Assembly (NCBI GenBank): GCA_963843365.1
Contig: CAWJKG010000001.1
Coordinates: 1 to 64,000 of the forward strand
DNA: 64,000 nucleotides
From: Bog-473 sp963843365
Lineage (GTDB): Bacteria; Actinomycetota; Acidimicrobiia; Acidimicrobiales; RAAP-2
Direction of reading: 5' to 3'
The notes under the pieces are model-generated. The model saw nothing but the letters and a program-made list of their open reading frames with translations. It had not been told where the DNA came from and did not search any database. Position 1 is the stretch's first letter; each line of letters starts with the position of its first letter. Made by a program: the position numbers and the translations under genes. Of the stretch, positions 9,479-18,700 are shown one piece after another.

Positions 9479-10131
9479 GACATTTCGAAGACGAGCTTCG
9501 TCGAGCCCACACTCACCTCGTCGCCGCTGGCGAGGAGCTGCTCCCGGACCGGGGTACCGTTGACCCTGGTCCCGTTGGTGGACCCGAGATCGGTGACGAA
9601 AACGCCGTCACCCTTCCGTCGGAGCTCGGCGTGGCGCCGGCTCACGTTCGAGTCGGGCAGCACGATTTCGCATTCGGGCAGCCGGCCGATGACCAGCGGC
9701 TCCGACCCGACGGTCACCCGGCGGCCGTCCGGCAGCACCAGCTCGGCCAGGAATCCGCCGTCCTCGCTCTCGTGCACCTCAGCCGTCACCGTGAAGCGAC
9801 CGGGCTTGAGGCTCGCACCCTCGAAGATCTCCACTTCGACCGGCCCGACGAACGAGTACCCCTCGATACGCGCATGCTCGCGCGCGGCGTCGGACAGCTC
9901 CCGGGACAGTGCCTCGATGAAGTTGGCGAAGCGGTTCACGTCGGCCGCCGAGAGGGTCACCGCGAAGGCGTTGGGCGCGATGAGGCCCCGGACCCCCACC
10001 CGCCGGTGGAGGTCCATCTCGCGCGTCAACCTGCGGCCGATTTCGACCGGCTGGAGGTTGCTTCGGAACGGCTTGGCCAACGTGCCCTCCACCAGACGCT
10101 CGAGGCGCTCCTCAAACTGCTGGAGTCCCAT
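9475..10131 (-). CDS. fhaA: FHA-domain protein FhaA with DUF3662 N-terminal domain
   Basis: A cytoplasmic FHA protein that in mycobacteria binds phosphorylated MviN and restrains lipid II export. The start is placed at the ATG at 10131 because MGLQQFEERLERLVEGT aligns with the normal family N-terminus. An open frame extends further upstream (to 10206) but would add a non-family tail. Residues 1 to about 125 form the FhaA N-terminal domain (DUF3662), and the C-terminal FHA domain shows LVIGRLPECEIVLPD, NVSRRHAELRR and DLGSTNGTRVNG. The gene is shorter (218 residues) than mycobacterial FhaA because the long Pro/Gly/Gln-rich linker is nearly absent. It is the first gene of the operon. Confidence 0.92.
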   Translation of the reverse strand: MGLQQFEERLERLVEGTLAKPFRSNLQPVEIGRRLTREMDLHRRVGVRGLIAPNAFAVTLSAADVNRFANFIEALSRELSDAAREHARIEGYSFVGPVEVEIFEGASLKPGRFTVTAEVHESEDGGFLAELVLPDGRRVTVGSEPLVIGRLPECEIVLPDSNVSRRHAELRRKGDGVFVTDLGSTNGTRVNGTPVREQLLASGDEVSVGSTKLVFEMS

Positions 10132-10265
10132 GGTCTCCAAGAGGATACCGGGCCGCTGCGCCCGGGAGGGATTCAGAGGGCGTCTGACCAGGTCGCCTGT
10201 GCCCAAACGTCCGTGGGGGCCGGATGGAGGGACCCGGCCGAGCGACTACTGTTGTCCGGTCACCC

Positions 10266-10349
<84 letters not shown>

Positions 10350-10352
10350 CCG

Positions 10353-11615
10353 TGTGATGTCTCAGAGTTTCTGGGACGTCTGAACCCACAGACCGTAGCC
10401 CTCAGCGAATCGGCTGGTAGTCCTTCGAAGGGTCGAGCGTCAGGTGCCGGAGCACGCTGCCTTCGGCGTCGAGGATCCTGATGTCGAGGTCGGCCACCAA
10501 CATGAGCACCCGTTGGTGACAATGCGCCCGGCCGACGCCGATGTGGTGGAGCTTGGAGCGGTGACGAAGCGTCACGGTGCCGTTGGTGTCGACCCGGTCC
10601 CGTCGCACCTTGGTGACCGGTGAGAGCGCCTGGCCCTCGATGCTCGGTGTGGCCTTGTCCCGTTCCTTGTAGACGGCCATCGGTGGACGGCCATGCGCTT
10701 GGTGGGGGCGGATCTCGTTGTAGTAGTTGGCGAAGAACTCCACACCGTGCTCGAGCGCCTCGATGGAGCCGAACTCGTCATGGGCGCACAGCCATTTCTT
10801 GAGGGTCTGGTGGTAGCGCTCGATCTTGCCCTGGGTCTGGGGATGGTAGGGCTTGCCGTGCTTGAAGCTGATGCCCAGGGCGGCCAGGTCGATCTCGAGA
10901 CCGGTGGCCGCACCCCTGTAGGCCGCGGTGTAGATCGCGCCGTTGTCGGTCAGCACCGATGCGGGCAAACCCCAGGTCGCAGCAGTGGCGTAGAAGAGCT
11001 CGACGGTGTCCGAAGCGCTCGCGGTCGTCACCACCTTGGAGGAGAGGACCGCCCGCGAGCAGTCGTCGATGAAGTGGAGGATCTCGACCTTGTCCTCGCC
11101 GACATGCCAATGGGTCATGTCGCTCTGCCAGCACTCGTTGGCCAGCGCGGCCTCGAAGCGGACCCAGCTCGAGCGGGGCCGCTTTTGGGGCTGGTCGAGG
11201 ACGAGGCCCCGTCGCCGCAGCACCCGGTGCACGGTCGAGAGCGAGGGCACGCTCTGGTGGGCCTGGCTCAGGTGGTAGCGGATGGTGCGTGCCCCGGCGT
11301 CGAAGCCGGCGTCGCCCAGGTGCTTGCGCCACCAGACGATCTCGTCTTCGACCTCAGGGGCCGTGAGGGCGGGGGCATGCTTGGGACCACGACGCCGCGG
11401 CTCGAGGGCCTCAGCGCCACCGGCGCGGAACAGCTGGACATGGCGCTGAACCCACGACTTCGAGGTCCCGGTGGCCCCGGCCACCGCCCGGACCGAACGA
11501 CCCTCGACCAGCACGGCGTTCACGGCGTAATGGGCCAGATCCACGGCGGACACCCCTTGTCATCGGTGTCCCAGAATCTTGAAACATGCCGTCCCACAAA
11601 CCCGGGAACGTGACA
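10353..11615 (-). mobile_element. IS481-family insertion sequence, complete
   Basis: A 1263-bp element with one transposase gene on the minus strand. The left end reads TGTGATGTCTCAGAGTTTCT and the right end, reverse complemented, TGTCACGTTCCCGGGTTTGT. Over 26 bases the two ends match at 19 positions, both finishing in GGGACG. Both ends start with the TGT typical of IS481 elements. The flanks carry an exact 15-bp direct repeat. The insertion point is directly behind the tRNA-Leu gene. The transposase is intact, so the element may be recently acquired and active. Confidence 0.9.
10402..11553 (-). CDS. IS481-family DDE transposase
   Basis: A full-length transposase of 383 residues. An N-terminal helix-turn-helix segment (SVRAVAGATGTSKSWVQRHV) binds the ends, and the rve integrase core carries the DDE triad: Asp in CWQSDMTHWHV, Asp in SVLTDNGAIYTA and Glu in GKIERYHQTLKKWL. 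The segment YYNEIRPHQAHGRPPM is the usual IS481 C-terminal signature. The start is a GTG at 11553 and no frameshift interrupts the frame. It is unrelated in function to its neighbours. Confidence 0.96.
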   Translation of the reverse strand: MSAVDLAHYAVNAVLVEGRSVRAVAGATGTSKSWVQRHVQLFRAGGAEALEPRRRGPKHAPALTAPEVEDEIVWWRKHLGDAGFDAGARTIRYHLSQAHQSVPSLSTVHRVLRRRGLVLDQPQKRPRSSWVRFEAALANECWQSDMTHWHVGEDKVEILHFIDDCSRAVLSSKVVTTASASDTVELFYATAATWGLPASVLTDNGAIYTAAYRGAATGLEIDLAALGISFKHGKPYHPQTQGKIERYHQTLKKWLCAHDEFGSIEALEHGVEFFANYYNEIRPHQAHGRPPMAVYKERDKATPSIEGQALSPVTKVRRDRVDTNGTVTLRHRSKLHHIGVGRAHCHQRVLMLVADLDIRILDAEGSVLRHLTLDPSKDYQPIR

Positions 11616-11630
11616 CCGCCTCGCCCACCG
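11616..11630. repeat. 15-bp target-site duplication, right copy
   Basis: Exact copy of the bases at 10338-10352, immediately outside the right terminal inverted repeat of the insertion sequence. Confidence 0.85.
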
Positions 11631-11679
11631 CCTCGCTGTCCCAGAATCCTGGGGTCCCTGGACCCGGGCGGTCGCCGCG

Positions 11680-11715
11680 CAGCCCACGGGCTGGGGGTTC
11701 CCCGAAGGGCCGGGG
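11680..11715 (-). terminator. Possible GC-rich hairpin terminator after the SARP gene
   Basis: Two short inverted repeats lie about 45-80 bases beyond the stop of the SARP-FHA gene: CAGCCCACGGGCTG (11680-11693) and CCCCGAAGGGCCGGGG (11700-11715). No T-tract follows, so an intrinsic terminator is only one possibility. Nothing else is recognisable between 11631 and 11757 apart from a copy of a 12-base IS-end motif at 11637. Confidence 0.3.
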
Positions 11716-11757
11716 TTCGGCCTCCCGGGTCGGCAGAACACAGGGTTCCGGCTGCCT

Positions 11758-12873
11758 TCAACTGCTGGCGCCGTAGCGCAAGATGACGTTGCCGATTCCG
11801 ATCCGGTCTCCGTCCCGCAGCAACGAGTCGCCCTCGACAACCTGTCCATTGACCAGCGTGCCATTCATCGAACCAAGGTCGATGATGCGGTACGCGCCGT
11901 CGGTCAACTCGATGCGAGCATGCTGCCGGGAGATCTCCTCATCGGGGAGGACGAGATCGCAACCGCTACTGCGGCCGATGGTGATCGGGCTGGTGCCCAA
12001 CGCAACTCGAATGCCGAGTGGACCGGTCAGGATGGCCGCCGTGACACTCTTGGCCCCTGCGAACCGCGTCACCAAGGAGTGCGGCGTGAGCACGAGGGGC
12101 CTGGGGCGTCCTCCGGCGTGCAACTGGTCGTCCTGCTGCAAAACGGCCTGCTCGAGTTGGCGCAGTTGCGGAGAGGGCTCGATGCCGAGGTGCTCGACCA
12201 GGGCGGCCCGAGCCCGCTGGTAGGTGGCCAGTGCCTCGGCTTGCCGACCCGTGCGGTACAGCGCCGTCATCAGCTGTTCCCAGAACCGCTCCTCCGTCGG
12301 GTGGTCCACGACGAGGGTCAGCAACCGGGGCAGCACCTCCTCGCTGTTTCCCACCTGGAGTTCGACCTCCAAGCTCGCAATGGTGCAGGCGAGCCACTGC
12401 CGATCGAGGGTTATCGCCCAGGCCTCGGCAGAGGGGTGGTCCCGGATATTGGCTAGCGCGCGACCGGTCCAGAGGTCGAGGGCCTCGCGGTAGGCCGACA
12501 CAGCCCGCTCGGGCGCCCCGGCCCGGACGGCGCGTTCCGCATCGGCCCGCAGATTGGTGAAGGACGTGAGGTCCACGGGCAGATCGAGGACGTATCCCGG
12601 AGCCTGCGTTCGCAAGACGTCGTCGTTCAGCCCTACGGACTGGATCGCCCGGCGCAGTATCCCCACGTGATACTGGAGGGTGTTCCGGGCGTTGTCGGTG
12701 ACCTCTTCGCCCCAGAGTCCGTCGATGAGCGCATCGGCGGAGACGACACGGGCCTCGGCGAGAGCCAAGTGGGCCAGGATGGCCCTCGGCTTGGCTCCGC
12801 CCAGCGGTGCCGTCTCAGTGCCGACCCAGATTTCGACGGGGCCGAGCACCGAGACCCAGCCATCGGCAACCAA
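11758..12873 (-). CDS. SARP-family (EmbR-like) regulator with C-terminal FHA domain
   Basis: A transcription factor of 371 residues with the domain order of mycobacterial EmbR. It has a winged-helix OmpR-type DNA-binding domain (about 8-95: LIDGLWGEEVTDNARNTLQY, TQAPGYVLDL), a BTAD helical domain (about 98-250: RFWEQLMTALYRTGRQAEAL, YQRARAALVEHLGIEPSP) and an FHA domain (about 285-365: ITIGRSSGCDLVLPD, EISRQHARIE, DLGSMNGTLVNG). EmbR is activated when its FHA domain binds phosphothreonine made by a Ser/Thr kinase; the same control here is inferred from the nearby kinase. The TTG start at 12873 directly abuts the stop of the WXG100 gene, so it is cotranscribed from a promoter carrying SARP-like repeats, suggesting positive autoregulation. 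Confidence 0.9.
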   Translation of the reverse strand: MVADGWVSVLGPVEIWVGTETAPLGGAKPRAILAHLALAEARVVSADALIDGLWGEEVTDNARNTLQYHVGILRRAIQSVGLNDDVLRTQAPGYVLDLPVDLTSFTNLRADAERAVRAGAPERAVSAYREALDLWTGRALANIRDHPSAEAWAITLDRQWLACTIASLEVELQVGNSEEVLPRLLTLVVDHPTEERFWEQLMTALYRTGRQAEALATYQRARAALVEHLGIEPSPQLRQLEQAVLQQDDQLHAGGRPRPLVLTPHSLVTRFAGAKSVTAAILTGPLGIRVALGTSPITIGRSSGCDLVLPDEEISRQHARIELTDGAYRIIDLGSMNGTLVNGQVVEGDSLLRDGDRIGIGNVILRYGASS

Positions 12874-13137
12874 TCAGCCGCCCGCCTGAATGAGTGCCTC
12901 GCGCCGGCGGCTCACCTCGGTTGCCGCGTCACCGAGCGCTGTGCGCAGCCGGGACAGCGACGGCTCGAAGTCCGAGTCCCACGACTGGCGGAACCGGTCA
13001 GCAGCCGGGCCGTCCCACGACGTCGCCGACAGCTGCGAGCGGATCGTCCGCGTCAAGTCGTCGACCGCCTCCGCCTCGCGGTCGAAGACGCCGCGCAACT
13101 GCACCAGCTGGTCCAACTCTCCACCGATACGTGCCAT
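12874..13137 (-). CDS. WXG100 (ESAT-6-like) protein, copy A
   Basis: A small helical-hairpin protein of 87 residues, the typical type VII secretion substrate size. It starts MARIGGELDQLVQLRGVF and has the central W-x-G turn in ATSWDGPAADRFRQSWD. The start ATG at 13137 follows a strong AAAGGAG by seven bases. A longer frame to 13173 would bypass this ribosome site. The coding sequence appears identical, base for base, to copy B at 21627-21890. Its stop touches the SARP regulator start. No C-terminal YxxxD/E signal is present; the protein ends in SRRREALIQAGG. Confidence 0.92.
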   Translation of the reverse strand: MARIGGELDQLVQLRGVFDREAEAVDDLTRTIRSQLSATSWDGPAADRFRQSWDSDFEPSLSRLRTALGDAATEVSRRREALIQAGG

Positions 13138-13156
13138 GACATTCTCCTTTATCTCG
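12874..13156. repeat. Direct duplication of WXG100 gene, unit 1
   Basis: This segment recurs at 21627-21910 in the same orientation. The 264-base coding sequence shows no difference by eye, and the ribosome-binding region matches apart from one extra T. Similarity fades upstream until the SARP-like operator, which is again nearly the same. The two units are about 8.7 kb apart and enclose the EccC motor operon. Confidence 0.9.
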
Positions 13157-13178
13157 ATACTTCCTGTTGACAAACCGA

Positions 13179-13210
13179 ATCCTCACATCCCTCACCGAGG
13201 TTCGACTGAG
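13179..13210 (-). promoter_or_regulatory. Putative SARP-activated promoter of WXG100 copy A
   Basis: On the minus strand two heptamers, CTCAGTC (13204-13210) and CTCGGTG (13193-13199), lie 11 bases apart. An eight-base spacer then leads to the hexamer GAGGAT (13179-13184) as -10. Direct heptamers with an 11-bp period placed 8 bp from the -10 are the known operator design of SARP regulators. The WXG100 start is 42 bases downstream. The same arrangement is found at 21985 and 27549. The target of this site being the adjacent SARP-FHA protein is an inference. Confidence 0.65.
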
Positions 13211-13236
13211 GTCCGGGCACGAAGGACAAAAAATGG

Positions 13237-15688
13237 TCAGGATAGCGTGACGCTCTCCTGGTACACGACCCTCAGACCGCCACCAACGCCGATCCGCAAG
13301 GTGTAGGTGCCGGCCGCCGGCTGCGTCAGCCAATCGAAGGTCAGCGTCGCGCACCCGGAACTCGGAAGACTGGTTGGATAGTCCGAATCGCCAAAGTCGT
13401 CCGCCACCGCGACCGATCTGAGGATCCGTCGGAGCCCGTTGCGTACAGCGCCGCCATCACGTCGGTCTGCTTGCCCGCGGGAAACCCCTTGTAGTGCATT
13501 CCGAGGGCAAAATCCCCGCTGCCGCTGCCCGCTGCCGAGCAGCCCGAGGTGACCGTGCCCGTGTCACCCGCCCCGACCTGATCGACTCCCGACACCGCCG
13601 CTCCGGCCGGTGCCCGGGTCACGTATGGGCTGACGTACGGCCTCCCATTCTCTGCAGCACTGATCACGAGCTTGGCGAGATCGATCGGACGGGCACTCGA
13701 CAGCGCTATCTGGCCGTTGTCATCGGGCAATCCCCAGGTGGTCACTCCGATGACCCGGCCGGCGGAGTCGGCCAGCACTCCACCGGAATTTCCACCGAAA
13801 TTTCCGCCGATGTATTGAGCTTGGCCAGGTTGGTACCAATGCGGGCGTCAGGGATGAAGCCGGACACGACGCCGGTCGTGAACGTCGCGATGGGAGACTG
13901 CGACGCGACGGGGTAGCCGACAGCGAGCACCGAGTCCCCGGACTGCGCACTGCCGGAATCGCCGAGTGTCACCTGGGTCAGGTCGTTGAGCTGGCTCTGG
14001 TCCACGAGCGCACCCGAGAGCGTGCTGGTGATCTTGACGACGGCAATATCCAGGTAGCCGTCGACCGCGACGACGGAGCCCATGAACATGGGTTCGCTGG
14101 CCTGATCGAGGCCTGGTGAGACATCGATCTGCACTTTGGGACCAGGGTCCGGGTGCATTTCGTCGGGGAAGGATTGTGATGCGACCGCTTGACCGAGAGC
14201 CTGTGGCGCCACCACGTGGGCATTGGTGAGGATCAGGCCTTTGGCCTTGTCGATGATCTCGCCGGAGCCCACATAGTTTCCGGCCTCAATGCGGACCGTG
14301 GCGCGGGCCAGGGCATCGCGATCGAGGGAGGGTGAGCCGGTGAACACGGTCACTGCGAGGACGGCCGCCACGAGGCAGACCGCCACGGCGGCCGTCACCA
14401 TCGCTGCGGTGCGGTGGGTGCTCACCAGGGTCTGCGCGCGAGCAATCGACCATCTCGGGGCTGAATCGCCGCCCGGGGCGGTGGTGACGACTCGATCACC
14501 CTTTGCCCTGTCGCCCATGCGAAACGTCTGCTTGCCGGTCAACGGGGTGGTACGCACACGTTCCGAGCCGAGCCATGTGCCCCCGGAGGAGCTCAGATCC
14601 TCCATGACCCAGCCGCGGTCGGTGGGCTTGATCTCGGCATGATGTCGGGACACCGAGGCCTCATTGAGGACAAGGTCGTTGTCCGACTCGCGTCCCAGGG
14701 TCAGGGAGGCCCCCACGCCCAGGGTGCGCCGTTGGCCTGCTGCCTCGACGATCAGCTGCTTCAGCGGGGCTGCTTCCCCGAGTTCGGTCGGCGGCGCCCC
14801 GCCGGGGGCGAGGACCCCGCCCGGACGCATCCGGTCGGCGGGTTCGGCGGGATTGCCCGCCGCCTGATCGACGGGCGGGGCCGAGGGCTGCCTTCCAACC
14901 TCGGCCAGATGGACCCTGACGGCCTCAGCGCCCTGTCCAAGGGCGATGTCGACCGGGTCGCTGATCGCCCACGAGCTCACTCTCGAACCCTGGACAAATG
15001 TGCCCTGTGTGGAGGTGCTGTCGGTCAGAAGCCAGGTGCCGTCGCGGAATTCGACGATTGCATGCTGCCGCGAGACAGCAGGCGACGACAGCGCGACCGA
15101 GCTGGCCGGGTCGCGCCCGATGGTGACCCGGGTCCCGGGAGCAAACGTGAGTTCCTTGCTCCCCGTCTGCACCGACAGACTCCCGGACTGGCGTCCACCG
15201 CTGCCAGGGCCGGGGGGTGGCTCGGAGTCCCCGAAGGGCCGTGACAGCGGTGGATTGAACGTCGATGGTGCGGCTTTCGGTTTGGTCACCGGCTCCTCCT
15301 TCGCCGCATGGTGCTGCGCTCCCATGGCTGCGTCGTTCAGGAGTCCGTCCGCCCATGCACAACTGGTGACGGCCCATTGCGCGGCCTGCAGGTCCACCGC
15401 CTCCACCCGTTGGAGCTCTTGGGCAATGCGACCGATCGACTCGTCGAAGCTGGCCGGCTCGGTTGCCGTTGCACCCAGGCGGGCGGGCGTTCCCTGGCTC
15501 AGAGCCAGGAAGATCAAGTGAATCTCGGCGGTCCCGGTAGGACACGCGTCAGCCAGCAGGGAGCGGACCCGACGGGCATCGCCGAGCACAGCCGAGCCGT
15601 ACCGCTCGACGAGGTCATGCAGAGCCTCGCGTACCGCACGAGACTCGACGCTCTCGTTCTCAAATCCTGCTGATGATGTCGTCATCAT
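13237..15688 (-). CDS. Membrane trypsin-like serine protease with two FHA domains, two frameshifts
   Basis: An unusual fusion protein. After an N-terminal helical region come FHA 1 (about 166-260: VTIGRDPASSVALSS, AVSRQHAIVEF), FHA 2 (about 308-400: LTLGRESDNDLVLNE, SVSRHHAEI) and one membrane helix near 425-447. An HtrA/trypsin-like protease domain outside the membrane follows, with His in LTNAHVV, Asp in YLDIAVVKI and Ser in GNSGG. The frame breaks at about 13790, exactly at the catalytic serine motif: adding one T to a T-run restores IFGGNSGGVLADSAGR. A second break near 13440 leads to the tail VAVADDFGDSDYP...QESVTLS and the TGA at 13237. The start is the ATG at 15688 behind GTGAGG. It is the last gene of the motor operon and could process substrates as mycosin does in ESX systems. 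Confidence 0.82.
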
Positions 15689-15720
15689 TTGCCTCACTGA
15701 CGTCGCCGTCGCCGTCTCGG

Positions 15721-18700
15721 TTAAGTCGCCACCTGGATCAATTCCACGGCTCCGCCACGCACGGCAAAGCCTCGACCTGCGCCGACTGTGCTCTCGGCCT
15801 CCGCGCGGAGGCGCACCCCCAAAAGGTCACCATCGACATTCAGGTCGGCAGAGAGAAGAAGCCCGCACTTCGATCGGCGGAGCTCCGGGGCCAGCCCGGA
15901 ATAGGACCGCAGCAGGGCGCGATTGTCGCCAGCGGCGACGATGCGGACCTGCTCCTCGCGTCCGCGGCGGGCCCACGATTCGAGCAATTGGCTGATCGGG
16001 TCGGGGAGGTCCTCGATGTCGTCCGCCACGACAACAACCCACGAGCCTGCGGCCAGCCGAGCCTCACCGACCCCGAGGACTGCTTCGACAGCCGCGAGCT
16101 CGAAGATGTTCGCCGTGCTGGCGTCCCACACGGACAACTCATGGAGCGGGGATCGCCGCGGCGCGAGCAAAAGAAGCGTCGGGCGGTCTTCGGAGTTCAC
16201 GATCCCCAAGCTGATCGTGTGCAACGCGGTGGATCGACCGCTCCGCGGGGGACCGGCGACGAGAAAGTGATCTGCTGCAAGGTCGACGCGGTACTCGGCC
16301 AACTCGTAGTCGCCGATGCCGATTCCGACCTGCATCCGAGCGGCCGGCTTGAGGCGTTCCAAGGCGACGTGCGCTGGCATATCCTCGACCGGCTGCACAT
16401 GCCAGCCACTGAGCTCGCTCGCAACATCGTCGATCAGGGTGGAGGTCGCCTGCCACTGGTCCTGCAGGTCATCACTCGCGCCCAGCGTGGCCACCTGCAC
16501 TTCCACTGATCCCCCCACGACACCCCGTCCGGGCGGCGGGTTCGTCCCGGCCAGCACATGCGCATCGACGCCCAGCAGTGGGTAGTCGTCCCGCTCAGCC
16601 ATCCGAAGCACCAGGCGGGCCGTGATAATGCTGGTCAACGCAGACGGAACAGCGGCGCGGCGCTCCGCAGAGATCACGAAGTGCACCCCGACAGCGGGAC
16701 CATCGGCGACAAGGCGGTGCAGGGCATCCAACAATCGCCCACCGTCGACGCGGTCCAGGGCCGCCACGGCGCCTCCGTAGGAGTCGAGAAGGACCAGGAT
16801 CCGGGGCGGCGCCTCGGTCCCCAATTGCCTGCAGAGGTCGGCATAGGTCGGTGAGCCGGAGCTGATCAGCCGTTGGCGGCGTTCATCGATCGTCCGCCGC
16901 AGTTTGCGGATCACCCGTGCCGCCCGACCCAGCTGTCCGGCGGTCACGACCGCCGCGCACTGTGGAGCCCGGCCGAGAACCATCAGCCCCTGTCCGCCAT
17001 AATCGAACACATACAGGTGCACGACCGGCGCCTGGAGGCGTCGGAGGGCACTGGCCGCCAGACTGAGCAGCGCCGCCGACTTCCCGCTGCGGCTGCTGCC
17101 GAAGATCAGCATGTTGTGCTGGTGTTCAAGATCGAGGGCTGCGACGCGCTGGCGTTGCCGATCGGGCTGATCGGCCAAGCCGAACACGAGCTGGTCGGAG
17201 TCACCGATGGAACCCCACAACTCGGCCAGGTCGACCGTGGACGGGAGCGGCGGAAGCCAGGGCGCATGCGGTGTACGCCAGTTCCCGACGCTCATGACCT
17301 GCGCACACGCTCGAACGGCGGCACTGAGGAGTGTGCGGTCGTTGCGTGCTTCGACACCCTCCGGCGCTTCGTAGGCCCCGCTGCCGATGCTCTCCACCGC
17401 GTCCATGTCCCGCACGGATATCCGACCGCGAGGCCCGATGGCCGCGGGTCCTCCCACATATGCGCACTGAAACTCCATGAGCTCACGATGGACCCGGGCG
17501 TAGGCCCGACCGGGCAGGTTTCGGGGGATCGTCGCCGCTTCGCCAGTGCCCAGTACGTCGTTCGAGTCGGAAGCGTCATTGAGACGCAGCGCTATGCGAA
17601 CGGCGACGTTGGCCCGGATGCGCTCGCTGATCACGCCGGCGGGTCGTTGTGTCGCCAACACCAGGCGGATACCAAGTGAACGGCCGCGGGCGGCCAAATC
17701 CACCACGCCCTCAACGAACTCAGGAACCTCCCGAGACAGGGCGTCGAACTCATCAACCACAATGAGCAGTTCGCCGGGGTCTTCGCTCTTGCCCTTGTCC
17801 CGCAATTCCGCGAGATCACGGGCGGAGTGGGCTTCCAGAATCTTCTCACGGCGGCGGACCTCGGCATTCAGACTGACCAGCGCACGCCGCGTCAGCTGGG
17901 CGTCCAGGTCACTCACGAGGCCGACCGTGTGTGGAAAGTCCTTGGCGTCCTTGAAGGCAGCCCCGCCCTTATAGTCCACGAGAAGGAACGCGACTCTGTC
18001 CGGGGGATACTGCACCGCCAGGGATGTGACGAGCGTCTGCAACAGCTCGCTTTTCCCCGAGCCCGTGGTCCCCCCGACGAGTACGTGCGACCCCGAGGGA
18101 CCGAAATCGAGCACCATGTCCTCACCGGCGCAACGCCCGAGGTGGGCCGTCAGGGTGTTGCGGGGTGCATGTTCCCAGTTGTGGCGCAGCACGCTGGGCT
18201 GAGCCAGATCCGGCTGAAGGTCGTCCAGCGTGACCTGACTGGGTACGACGGCCGTCCTGCTCGCAGCGCTGGCGTCGGCCAGCGGTGCCAGTCGGGTGCA
18301 GACCTGCCTGAGCGACGGCCCGTCCAGATCGTCGAGGTTCGCGGTCGCGACCTCGCGAGAAGCATGACGGGTGACGGCCGCGGTTCCCGGAGCATGACCC
18401 TCGACGGCAACTGTGCAGCCGCTGGCTCCTGGGACCCGCCGCGGGTCGGCCCCGAGCCACATGGTGTAGACCCGGACCGCAGGCCCAAACTCGGTGAGTG
18501 TCGCCAGGAGAGCGGGGTCGGGGTCAGAGCGGGCGTCGACGAGGACCACGACATCGGGGCCGTCGACGGACATGCGACCACCGACCACAGCCTGGTCCCG
18601 GCGGGCGTCGACCAGCGCAGCCAGGTTTGCCAGCAGGTCACGCGCGCTGCGTCCGGGGCACACCACCGGGGCGGAATCGACCAGACCGTGCTCGGTGTGG

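Noticed and set aside
13138..13173. Longer start of WXG100 copy A at 13173
   Set aside because: The extension overlaps the AAGGAG ribosome site, and copy B has no equivalent extension.
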